From contig MHEF01000079.1 of the NCBI GenBank assembly GCA_001805125.1, positions 1 through 26,494 on the forward strand: DNA of 26,494 nt. The letters run 5' to 3'. Position 1 is the stretch's first letter. Every line of letters starts with the position of its first letter. The DNA comes from Nitrospirae bacterium RBG_13_39_12. GTDB taxonomy: Bacteria > Nitrospirota > Thermodesulfovibrionia > Thermodesulfovibrionales > SM23-35. Positions 1 through 7,601 of this stretch are shown in pieces. Under the pieces are notes generated by a model. That model searched no databases. It worked only from the letters and a program-made list of their open reading frames with translations, and was not told where the DNA came from. The translations under genes and the position numbers were made by a program.

Positions 1-2
1 CC

Positions 3-119
3 TTGAAGAAAAAGACTGCAATAAAAAAGGGGACGAAGGCTAAAACAACAGCTGCCCGGAAGGAGACTGTGAAAAAGAAGAGAGCTTTAGTTATCAGAAA
101 GAAATTGAAAAATAAGTAA
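3..119 (+). CDS. C-terminal tail of a lysine-rich basic protein (5' partial)
   Basis: An open frame enters from the left edge and ends at TAA (117-119). The 38 visible residues are dominated by Lys, Arg, Ala and Thr, with runs such as KKK and AARK, like the basic tails of histone H1-like or other nucleic-acid-binding proteins. The other two forward frames close quickly (at positions 4 and 41). The gene's main part lies outside the window, so the function cannot be named; the basic tail suggests contact with DNA or RNA. Confidence 0.5.
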   Translation: MKKKTAIKKGTKAKTTAARKETVKKKRALVIRKKLKNK

Positions 120-462
120 TAATTAAAGACGGCAAATAGAAAAAATAGACGACAGAGAAAAGCGGGCAATATTAAAAATACAATAGAACGGGATGTAATT
201 CTTCCTGGTTTTCTGTATATCGTCAAGCTATAGATAACAATATCAGCGTACATTAAATTGTCAAATACCAGGTCAGACCACGAAAGTTTTTTTGGTGGGT
301 GCTTAAAGTTTTACAGGAAAATAGTCATCGAATATTTTAGAACAGGAAGTCAATTGTAAAAACGTATTCCTGCTGCTTGAGAATTTAAGGTGATGCCTAA
401 CTGGAGAATACCGAATAATCTCGGATATTATATAAACACATTTTGAACAAGAGGCTATGATA
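120..462. other. Intergenic stretch with no recognised gene
   Basis: About 340 AT-rich bases between the basic-tail gene and the HNH gene. I see no tRNA, no strong intrinsic terminator, no riboswitch that I recognise and no ORF with family-like features. A 17-codon ORF at 393-446 has no recognisable content. A short hairpin-like sequence (ACCGA...TCGG, around 408-425) lies near the HNH gene start, but it is too weak to call. Confidence 0.4.
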
Positions 463-789
463 ATGAAAAGTAAACGTTATAAAGTACGGAAAAAGCCTAT
501 CAGAAAGTCGGACAGCAACAAGCCGGTTGAAGATATTGTCAGAGAATTAAAAAATTTAGTTAATCCGGTCAACAATTACAGAGAATTGTCACTGAAGTTA
601 CATGGACTTGTCTGTGCCAAATGTGCCAGGGAATTTGACTGCAAAGACAGACATCTTATAACTGTGCACCATAAAGACGGAAACCCCTTGAATAATCCAC
701 CTAATGGTTCTAACTGGGAAAATTTGTGTGTTTACTGTCATGAAGATCAACACAGCAGAAAACTGCTCGGTGATTATTTGCGCAAATAG
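463..789 (+). CDS. YajD-like HNH endonuclease family protein
   Basis: Small (108 residues) single-domain protein with a basic N-terminal tail and a zinc-finger type HNH (beta-beta-alpha metal) fold. Visible motifs: Cys pair C51/C54, the HHKDGNP motif (H69, H70), the NGSNWENL segment with the HNH asparagine, and a second Cys pair C89/C92 followed by H93 and H97. This pattern matches the YajD family; such enzymes cut DNA in a metal-dependent way, but the target of this group is not established. I start it at ATG 463, because GAGG at 451-454 is 8 bases upstream; the ATG at 457 would sit only 2 bases from it. It stands alone, with no methylase or phage genes beside it, so a housekeeping or orphan role is as likely as defence. 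Confidence 0.8.
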   Translation: MKSKRYKVRKKPIRKSDSNKPVEDIVRELKNLVNPVNNYRELSLKLHGLVCAKCAREFDCKDRHLITVHHKDGNPLNNPPNGSNWENLCVYCHEDQHSRKLLGDYLRK

Positions 790-949
790 CAATAAGGATT
801 TTATTTACATGTTCTCTGCTGATGTTAATATAAAGTTCTTCATAATCTCCGGATAGTTTTTGTATCGACAGTTTTTTATTTATGCTCTATTCAAGAAACC
901 TGGAATATTATATTTAACGTATGTTCCATCTATTTATAGGCTGGCCGGC

Positions 950-1219
950 CTATTTCACCATATGACATTCGTTACAGCAGTCTTTCAGATGCTTGCCCGT
1001 CTTTAGTTTTTCTTCTACCTGAAGCAGTTTATTATCTATCTGAGGATACTTATGCTTTACATTCTCTACGTGTTTTTTAATCATATCCAATTCATTATCT
1101 TCCACCTCAGGATTGGCGTACATTGGATTAACCTTCAAAACGATTAATAAGAAGAACAATGAAAACAAAAATCCAAGTAATTTTAATAATCGGTTAGCAA
1201 AAATCCTCAATTCTATCAT
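950..1219 (-). CDS. Small membrane-anchored protein with one C-terminal haem c motif
   Basis: 89 residues. A hydrophobic segment (about residues 11-30, rich in Leu and Phe) acts as signal peptide or membrane anchor, with a possible cleavage after YA near residue 35. A charged helical region follows, and the protein ends with CNECH (residues 82-86) plus three residues. A CxxCH motif attaches haem c in the periplasm. The start at 1219 is fixed by AAGGAG (1225-1230 on this strand) five bases upstream; longer readings from 1306 overlap the cytochrome gene and lack such a site. It begins 19 bases after the stop of the multihaem cytochrome gene, so the two are probably co-transcribed, and it may be a membrane partner or electron relay for it. 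I do not recognise the family; the function is inferred from position and motif only. Confidence 0.65.
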   Translation of the reverse strand: MIELRIFANRLLKLLGFLFSLFFLLIVLKVNPMYANPEVEDNELDMIKKHVENVKHKYPQIDNKLLQVEEKLKTGKHLKDCCNECHMVK

Positions 1220-1238
1220 AGTAACTCCTTTTAAATAA

Positions 1239-4163
1239 TTAAAACCAATAGCTATGATTCTTGCCAGCACCTGACTTATACAGATGGCAACCCATTGCAT
1301 CGCCACAACGATATTGAGGGAAAGCCATTACATGTTCTGTAAGGTCATGACAGGCTGAACACCAGTAGTAAAAACGACCACCTGCAACTGAAGACCCGTC
1401 ACCTGCCGGTAGAGCAGATACCCCGTTTACTGTTTTCCTTAATAAAAATGAATTCGTTGAACCATGGGGTTCATGGCAGTCAGTGCAGCATAAGACATAC
1501 TTACCACGGTTCGCTTCATCATAGGGAAGCTTTAAATTGCCAAAGCTTCCGTCACTGGCTGCTCCTTTTCCATGATACGACGTGCTCCAATTAACTGCAT
1601 TGACAACTCCGTGGGGGGTGCTCGTATGGCTGCTGCTATGGCACTTCAGGCATAATGTATTATAGTCAGGCTGGGTGTCAGCATCCCGCTCGTAGTCCCC
1701 ACCTGCTTTGTAGGGTGGTTGGTATATATATGTTGGGCCAAGGCTGCTCACGTAATCAGCCATCTTTTCGCCAGTCTCATCTCCCCACACCTCCCATGTT
1801 GATGGATTTGCATGACCATCTGCAAGAGATGCAGGATAATCCCGTGTGGTTCTGTGTGGATTGTGACAGCCTGAGCACGGATCGATATATTCAACAACAT
1901 CACCCCATCCCCAATTTCCCTGTAAAGAGTCTCTTACATCTGATAAATAATGTGATGAAAACCACCCCTGATTAGGGTCACATGGAGGTCCTGGGTCAAA
2001 ATAGAAAAACAAAAAATTGTCATAATAGATAGAGCTTGTGCATCCAGAGGTTAACAATCTAATCTTGTCAACGTTCCTTGATGTGCCGTAATCCCAGCTG
2101 ATTTCATCTGTAATTTGATTGGTATATACCGCATCACTGAAAGCCTGGAAATAATAAGTAGTCCCAATTCTGCTAACCCTGAGATACGTATCTGCCTGTC
2201 TTGTAATAGCGGTTGTTGCTCTGTCAGTCCCGACATAGCGGATTCTTATTGATGAACTATAGATATCAAAGTCTATTGAATTACTATCCCCTTGAAGAAA
2301 TACTCTAATCTCCGGGCCTTCTGTCTGGGCAATATTGTTATCATGAGTTTTTACTTTCAGAACAAAATCCGCACCGGTTTGTAATTTGGCATTGTTGTTA
2401 TCTGCATATTTATCCGGCGGATTTGTTGCACAAAGTAAAACATAATCACTCGAAACTAAGCTAATTGTACACCCACTAAGAGTCCAGTCAGTGGGATCGT
2501 TAAATACATGAATGTATCCTTCGCCTGAGAATGCCAGTCTAATGTTATCGGGACATGTAACAGTACTGCCTCCTTGCGAGTAACTGTAATTGTATTGGTT
2601 TGGCATAGATGTTTGAAGAGATTCGCCGGAAGCTGTGTGGCAATTAAAGCAAAAACCTGTATTTTGATCTACAAACACAGTATCAAACAGAGGGACTCCA
2701 TGTGATGTGCGTACTAAGGTGACATCATGGCAATGTAGACATTCACCTCGTGCATAACTGATGCTGGTACGTTTAACTCCGTCGGTAGCATTGCCGTGTG
2801 TATTCAGATAGTAGCCATAAGTAGTATTATCGCCGACGATGTCAGGGGCTGTATTACTGTCTATTACAGCTGGTACATTATCATGACACCCTGCACACCA
2901 TTTTTCTTTTGAAGTGAGGTCCGGATAGATCGCCTCTTTCCAATAGTTCTTTGCACCAATAGAGGTTCCTGTTGAATTAATACCGTTAAAAGAACCATTT
3001 GGGCTGTGACAGGTATCGCATACATTTGTTGCTGAGAGATTATTACCATCGCTGAATTTTGGGTAATTATCTGTATCGTGGCAGCCACTGCATGCCATAT
3101 AGGGTCCTTTCAGATCATCGCTATCATTTTCTGTGTGGGTGGAATGACTTGCCGTTGTTCCATGATAGAGACCTCCGGACCAGTCGTTCTCATGGCCGTG
3201 GCAATCTTCACAGCCATCCCCGCCACCTCCATGTGCGAAACCTTCTGCATGAGTATGGCAAAATATGCAACCGTCTGGATAATTGTTGTGGTGGTCAGCA
3301 CCTGTTCCGTCTGCTCTCCAATAGCTTGGATTAGTCGGGTTGGCTAAATCCGTGTGGCATACCTGACATACTCCATTGGGTGTCGGGTCAACGTCAGGTG
3401 TTGGATCAGGTCCGGGAGTAGCATCTTCATCATATGCAAATGAGCCCTGGCCTTTTTTGTCGAAAAACTTTACCTGGCTATATGTACCGCTCCTATCTGT
3501 GCTTACATCGATGCTATCTCTTATATACTGACCATACATAGCTGCAAATGTGGTTGGTGGCGCAGAAAGATTTGCACATGCATTTCCCTTTACAGTTATC
3601 GTGTTTGGTGCTGGAGTATCAACTGCCACTATCGGGTAAATATATCCAAGTTTCCTTACATTAGGAAGCGATACCGCAGAGCGTTTATCAGATCCCCCCT
3701 TTTCTGTCTTATCAATTAATTTTGCAGCATCCCATCCGGATTTATACGTGAATAATAATGGGTCGTATGTTAATGTGCTTTTTCCAACGACATCTGGAAA
3801 AACTGGAGGATTATAAACACATGATGTGATTGTTCCAGTGGCAAGATAGAGATTGCCTGCATCAGTATTCTTGTACATCTTCTGCCTCTGGTAATGGGGG
3901 TTATGGCAATCACGGCATTGTCTGTTAGCGTGTGGTGCTGCATAAGGTATTGGTATGCCGGTATGGCACCTTTGACAGAGGTGGGCATAATCGTCGCTGT
4001 TATTCCAGAAAGGTGAGTTAAGGAGCGTTTCACCGTGACAGTCTCCACAGTTCATGATATTGCTTTCATTATGCGGGCCATCAAGGGCAGCAATGAACTG
4101 GGCGGAGACAATAAGTGTCAATCCTACTACTATTAAAAGTAACAGGTTTGTTTTTATATTCAT
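1239..4163 (-). CDS. Secreted multihaem c-type cytochrome (15 CxxCH motifs)
   Basis: 974 residues with an N-terminal signal peptide (hydrophobic residues 6-25, then AALDGP). Counting along the protein gives 15 canonical CxxCH haem c sites: three near residues 35-95, eight between about 265 and 510, and four between about 760 and 945. Near residue 953 there is one extra CX5CH (C-GDAMG-CH), which is not a standard attachment site. Between roughly residues 510 and 760 there are no haem motifs; this part alternates hydrophobic and polar residues like a LamG/concanavalin-type beta-sandwich. Many extra His residues (HGH, NPH and the like) could be distal haem ligands. Such proteins move electrons across the periplasm or to external acceptors. 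The family is variable and I cannot assign a named orthologue. The start at 4163 gives a proper signal peptide. The small CxxCH gene follows immediately. Confidence 0.85.
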   Translation of the reverse strand: MNIKTNLLLLIVVGLTLIVSAQFIAALDGPHNESNIMNCGDCHGETLLNSPFWNNSDDYAHLCQRCHTGIPIPYAAPHANRQCRDCHNPHYQRQKMYKNTDAGNLYLATGTITSCVYNPPVFPDVVGKSTLTYDPLLFTYKSGWDAAKLIDKTEKGGSDKRSAVSLPNVRKLGYIYPIVAVDTPAPNTITVKGNACANLSAPPTTFAAMYGQYIRDSIDVSTDRSGTYSQVKFFDKKGQGSFAYDEDATPGPDPTPDVDPTPNGVCQVCHTDLANPTNPSYWRADGTGADHHNNYPDGCIFCHTHAEGFAHGGGGDGCEDCHGHENDWSGGLYHGTTASHSTHTENDSDDLKGPYMACSGCHDTDNYPKFSDGNNLSATNVCDTCHSPNGSFNGINSTGTSIGAKNYWKEAIYPDLTSKEKWCAGCHDNVPAVIDSNTAPDIVGDNTTYGYYLNTHGNATDGVKRTSISYARGECLHCHDVTLVRTSHGVPLFDTVFVDQNTGFCFNCHTASGESLQTSMPNQYNYSYSQGGSTVTCPDNIRLAFSGEGYIHVFNDPTDWTLSGCTISLVSSDYVLLCATNPPDKYADNNNAKLQTGADFVLKVKTHDNNIAQTEGPEIRVFLQGDSNSIDFDIYSSSIRIRYVGTDRATTAITRQADTYLRVSRIGTTYYFQAFSDAVYTNQITDEISWDYGTSRNVDKIRLLTSGCTSSIYYDNFLFFYFDPGPPCDPNQGWFSSHYLSDVRDSLQGNWGWGDVVEYIDPCSGCHNPHRTTRDYPASLADGHANPSTWEVWGDETGEKMADYVSSLGPTYIYQPPYKAGGDYERDADTQPDYNTLCLKCHSSSHTSTPHGVVNAVNWSTSYHGKGAASDGSFGNLKLPYDEANRGKYVLCCTDCHEPHGSTNSFLLRKTVNGVSALPAGDGSSVAGGRFYYWCSACHDLTEHVMAFPQYRCGDAMGCHLYKSGAGKNHSYWF

Positions 4164-4212
4164 AGATATAATTCCCCTATCAATATTAAAGCAATTTCCT
4201 TGCCATTTTTTT

Positions 4213-4225
4213 GGGGGGGGAGGGG
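4213..4225. repeat. Homopolymeric G8-A-G4 tract upstream of the cytochrome gene
   Basis: Eight consecutive G, one A and four G on the plus strand (C runs on the coding strand of the cytochrome), next to a T7 run. It lies 50-62 bases upstream of the cytochrome start, in the region that should hold its promoter or leader. Runs of this length can slip during replication; an effect on expression is only a possibility. Confidence 0.6.
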
Positions 4226-4322
4226 ATTATTTAAAAAAATAGGCCAATTTATTAGTCTATAAGTAATTTATACAGTCATGATGGGGTACCTACCAACCTT
4301 CCTTAAAATATACATCTGTCCT

Positions 4323-4976
4323 TTAAGAGTTCCATCCATATTTACCTATTAAAGGAACGAATACGCATGGAGTGTGGAAATCCTCATGGAGATTATCCTT
4401 AGATTTCCTTACCTTTAAAAGTTGCTGTGAGAAACGGTCTCCTACAGGAGCGATGATTATGCCGTCTTCAGATAATTGTTTGAATAAAGGCTCGGGAATT
4501 TTCGGAGTACCTGCAGTTATAATGATCCTGTCAAAAGGCGATTCTTCCGGCCATCCTAATGTTCCGTCACCTGTCTTAACCTTTATATTTTTATATCCGA
4601 GTGAATTAAATTTATCTTCAGCACGATCAGCAAGTACAGAAACACGTTCAATTGTATATACTTCTTTGGCAAGTTCTGCAAGAATTGCTCCCTGATAACC
4701 CGAGCCTGTACCTATTTCTAATACTCTTTCGGTTCCTGTTAGATCGAGTAATTCTGTCATGACTGCAACCATATAAGGCTGTGAAATGGTTTGCCCCTCG
4801 CCAATTGAAAGTGCCATGTCGTCATAAGCCTTGTATTGCATATTGTCGTCAACAAAAACATGTCTCGGAACTTTTTTCATGGCATTAAGAACTCGTTCAT
4901 CGGTAATGCCTCTCGGTATGAGCTGTGTTTTAACCATTAACTCTCTTAATTCTTTAAAGTCCACAACGAACTCCAT
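4323..4976 (-). CDS. pcm: Protein-L-isoaspartate O-methyltransferase
   Basis: 217 residues, the usual length for bacterial PCMT. It transfers a methyl group from S-adenosylmethionine to abnormal isoaspartyl residues, starting repair of aged proteins in the cytoplasm. Visible signatures: QLIPRGITDERVLNAM near the N-terminus, GQTISQPYMVA (residues 61-71, the substrate-side loop), and the SAM-binding loop EIGTGSGYQGA (87-97). The ribosome-binding site before ATG 4976 is weak; a second Met at residue 14 (MVKTQL) is possible, but family members usually have about ten residues before this motif. pcm is classically linked to surE; here surE and a flavoprotein lie upstream on the same strand, separated from pcm by a 180-base repeat-filled gap, so it may depend on its own promoter or on read-through. 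Confidence 0.93.
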   Translation of the reverse strand: MEFVVDFKELRELMVKTQLIPRGITDERVLNAMKKVPRHVFVDDNMQYKAYDDMALSIGEGQTISQPYMVAVMTELLDLTGTERVLEIGTGSGYQGAILAELAKEVYTIERVSVLADRAEDKFNSLGYKNIKVKTGDGTLGWPEESPFDRIIITAGTPKIPEPLFKQLSEDGIIIAPVGDRFSQQLLKVRKSKDNLHEDFHTPCVFVPLIGKYGWNS

Positions 4977-4984
4977 ACTTTTCT

Positions 4985-5148
4985 GTCATTCTGGCACGTC
5001 CAGAATCCTGGTTTATTGTTGTCATTCCGACTTGTTCGGAATCATTCTTTTTATCCTTTTGTCCCAGTCTATCGAATAAAGATTCTCTTCTCGGCGAGTC
5101 GATGAGGTGACCAGACGAGCTGGAATGACATCCCGACAAACGGGAATG
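4985..5148. repeat. Cluster of short interspersed palindromes (composite repeat, copy A)
   Basis: The gap between the flavoprotein gene and pcm is made almost wholly of small inverted repeats of the GTCATTC...GAATC type: 4985-5008 (GTCATTCTGG / CCAGAATCC), 5021-5043 (GTCATTCCGA / TCGGAATC), 5087-5129 (AAAGATTCTC...GGAATGAC) and 5130-5148 (ATCCCGACAAACGGGAATG). The unit at 5087-5129 recurs with few changes at 15114-15165. These resemble REP/MITE-like dispersed elements without coding capacity. Transcription from the upstream genes into pcm has to pass through them. Confidence 0.75.
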
Positions 5149-5156
5149 ATAAAGTA

Positions 5157-6536
5157 CTATAGTCTTTTCGATATTTCCCTTGATGCTATTACGCCTGAAA
5201 CAGAAGCCTGTATAAGTCCTCTACTTACTCCTGCACCATCGCCAACTGCAAAGAGGTTTGGTATCTCGGTCTCAAGAGATTCTGTAAGTTTCATTTGCAT
5301 TGAATAAAATTTTACTTCAGCTCCGTAAAGAAGGGTATGTTCTGAATTTACACCTGGAGCGATTTTGTCGAGTGCCTCAAGCATTTCAAGGATATCAGAC
5401 AGATAACGATACGGCAAGACAAAACTTAAATCGCCTGGTGTTGCATCCTTAAGCGTTGGTTGGACATATCCTTTTGCGATACGCTCATGAGTTGAACGTC
5501 TGCCCTGCTGTAAATCACCCAATCGCTGGACAATTACATTTTTGCCAAGAAGGTTTGCAAGACCGGCTATATATCTTCCATATGAAATGGGTTCGTCAAA
5601 TGGCTCAGTGAAAAATGTACTTACTAAAAGTGCGAAATTTGTATTGTTTGATCTCTTGTTTGCATAACTATGGCCATTTACAGTCCAGATACCTTTTAAA
5701 TATTCTTTAACAACTTCACCATATGGATTTACGCAGAATGTTCTTACTTTATCATTAAATGTTTTTGAATAGAATATAAGTTTCGGTTCATAGGTGATCT
5801 TAGTAAGAGGTTCAAAAATAGAAGATGGTATTTCAACCCTTACACCTACGTCAACAGGGTTTTGTAAGAGCGTAAGATGTAGTCTTTTAGTCTCTTTTTC
5901 AAGCCATCTCGAACCTTCTCTACCGGGTGCAAGTATAATAAAATCAGAAAAAAATCTTGTGCTGTCTTTAAGTCTAATCCCCGCAGCCTTCCTTTTTTTT
6001 ATAATGACCCTATCTGCCTCTGAATTGAATACAATGTCAACTTTCCCATTGATTGATTCCTTAATATTCTTAAGAACAATCTTACACCTGTCGGTACCTA
6101 TATGCCTTATCTTTGAGGGAATAAAAAGCAGACTGTTTTCTGATGCAAGTCTTTTTATTTGATTTAATTCTTCTTTGTTACATCCATATGTTTCATTCGG
6201 TGCACCGTAGCTTACATAGATATCATCTACAGATTTTATCAGGGATTGTAGTGTTTCATTATCTACATATCTGGAAAGATAACCTCCTACTTCTGGAGAA
6301 AGGTTTAGTTTTCCGTCGCTGAAAGCCCCTGCGCCGCCCCAACCGCTGAGTAGTGCGCATTCAGGACAGGCTGCACATGAAATCTCCTTTATTTTCATAG
6401 GGCAAACTCTCTTATTGATATCTTTGCCTTTTTCTATAATAAGAATTTTAATGTCTTCTTTTTGTTTGATTAATTCGAGTGCAGAAAATATACCGGCAGG
6501 GCCTGCGCCTACTATTATGACGTCATATTTTTTCAA
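5157..6536 (-). CDS. NAD(P)/FAD-dependent dehydrogenase, COG2509 type
   Basis: 459 residues. The N-terminus has a Rossmann dinucleotide-binding motif VGAGPAG (residues 9-15) followed by an acidic strand end (EKGKD near 35-39). A Cys group (C45, C54, C57, C60) precedes GWGGAGAFSDGKLNL, a segment that I associate with the uncharacterised FAD-dependent dehydrogenases of COG2509. The C-terminal AVGDGAGVSRGLIQASVSG is the second FAD-contacting motif. The substrate is unknown. The start is TTG at 6536: it gives the full Rossmann strand, and AAGG lies 8 bases upstream. It begins 14 bases after the surE stop, so the two probably share a transcript. Confidence 0.8.
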   Translation of the reverse strand: MKKYDVIIVGAGPAGIFSALELIKQKEDIKILIIEKGKDINKRVCPMKIKEISCAACPECALLSGWGGAGAFSDGKLNLSPEVGGYLSRYVDNETLQSLIKSVDDIYVSYGAPNETYGCNKEELNQIKRLASENSLLFIPSKIRHIGTDRCKIVLKNIKESINGKVDIVFNSEADRVIIKKRKAAGIRLKDSTRFFSDFIILAPGREGSRWLEKETKRLHLTLLQNPVDVGVRVEIPSSIFEPLTKITYEPKLIFYSKTFNDKVRTFCVNPYGEVVKEYLKGIWTVNGHSYANKRSNNTNFALLVSTFFTEPFDEPISYGRYIAGLANLLGKNVIVQRLGDLQQGRRSTHERIAKGYVQPTLKDATPGDLSFVLPYRYLSDILEMLEALDKIAPGVNSEHTLLYGAEVKFYSMQMKLTESLETEIPNLFAVGDGAGVSRGLIQASVSGVIASREISKRL

Positions 6537-6550
6537 ACTAATAACCTTTT

Positions 6551-7357
6551 CTAGTCATGTTGAGGTTTATCAGCTGAAGCAGGTTTTTTAAAAACATTAA
6601 ATGACCATCTTTCTCTTAGAAGTTTTAACGCCTCATAATTTGTAAGGTCAAGGTGGATAGGGGTTATAGATACACAACTTTCCTGAATAGCTTGGATATC
6701 AGTGTCATGACCATGTTCCCAGTAAGGTTCTCCCCCGCCGATCCAGTAGTGTTGATTGCCGTTAGGATCCAGGATCTCTTGAACAGAATTGTCATAAGTA
6801 CGTTTACCCTGTCTTGTAAGTTTAAACCCATTTATATTGCTAAATTGTATATTTGGAACATTTACATTTAAAAGCGTGTCATAAGGCAAAGACTTTTCGA
6901 GGATATATCTGCCGATTTCAATAGCGATTCTTGATGCTGTATCAAAGAATTGGGGTAACTTTTTAGGGTGTCTTTCAATAGCCAGAGAAATAGCAAATGA
7001 CGGTATATCCATCATTGTGCTTTCAATCGCAGCTGAAACAGTACCGGAGTATGTAATATCGTCTCCGAGGTTAGCCCCTTTGTTAATACCGGAGGCGACA
7101 AGCACAGGTCTCTCAGGCAGGATCTTGTTAATTCCTATCGCTATGCAATCTGTCGGTGTACCGTTAATACAATAAACACGTTCGCGAATCTCTTCAACCT
7201 TAAGAGGACGATGCATGGTTAGTGAATGACTTACTGCACTTCTTTCCCTGTCAGGAGCAACTATATATGCATCGCCAAGTTCTTTCATCGCATTGAAAAG
7301 AGGCATAAGACCTGTTGAATTAATTCCATCATCGTTTGTTACAAGAATAACCGACAT
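6551..7357 (-). CDS. surE: 5'/3'-nucleotidase SurE
   Basis: 268 residues. SurE is a metal-dependent phosphatase acting on nucleoside monophosphates and linked to stationary-phase survival. Visible motifs: the N-terminal VTNDDGI with metal ligands D9 and D10, S40 in RERSAVSHSLT, and SGINKGANLGDDITYSGTVSAA (residues 89-110, with N92), all in the family order. I start at ATG 7357, which puts NDDG near residue 8 as in other SurE proteins; an upstream GTG at 7396 would add 13 unrelated residues and has no visible ribosome-binding site. It is the first gene of a leftward set, surE, flavoprotein, pcm, facing purM across a 244-base AT-rich divergent intergenic region. Confidence 0.93.
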   Translation of the reverse strand: MSVILVTNDDGINSTGLMPLFNAMKELGDAYIVAPDRERSAVSHSLTMHRPLKVEEIRERVYCINGTPTDCIAIGINKILPERPVLVASGINKGANLGDDITYSGTVSAAIESTMMDIPSFAISLAIERHPKKLPQFFDTASRIAIEIGRYILEKSLPYDTLLNVNVPNIQFSNINGFKLTRQGKRTYDNSVQEILDPNGNQHYWIGGGEPYWEHGHDTDIQAIQESCVSITPIHLDLTNYEALKLLRERWSFNVFKKPASADKPQHD

Positions 7358-7601
7358 AAGCAATATTCTATCAGAATATGTAGCTTGTGTTAACACGAAT
7401 AATTTAAAAGTATTGTGTAAAAAATTAATTCGTCTTTAATAATCTCTGATTTGAATGGAAAAAATTTAAAATATCTCATAAGTTGATCAATTCAATCAAG
7501 TTATCTATCATTAAACTATATAAATACAAAAAAACTTGCTCTTAATCAATTTTTTATGCAAAATATATAAGTTTTAAGCCATCCTGTTTCTTAATGAAAA
7601 A

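Noticed and set aside
393..446. A 17-codon ORF upstream of the HNH gene as a leader peptide
   Set aside because: No ribosome-binding site that stands out, no regulatory codon run, and nothing downstream that would need attenuation.
463..789. HNH nuclease as part of a defence or phage system
   Set aside because: YajD-like family, no methyltransferase, toxin-antitoxin partner or phage gene beside it within the window.
937..952. Terminator at the end of the cytochrome operon
   Set aside because: TAGGCTGGCCGGCCTA is nearly palindromic but overlaps the stop codon, would leave almost no loop and is not followed by a T run on the minus strand.
1655..3347. Plus-strand ORFs of about 90-106 codons across the cytochrome region
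   Set aside because: They are antisense shadows of the multihaem cytochrome, which has a coherent series of CxxCH motifs and a signal peptide.
4985..5148. CRISPR array
   Set aside because: The repeats are palindromic units of unlike length with irregular spacing, not identical repeats with uniform spacers, and there are no cas genes.
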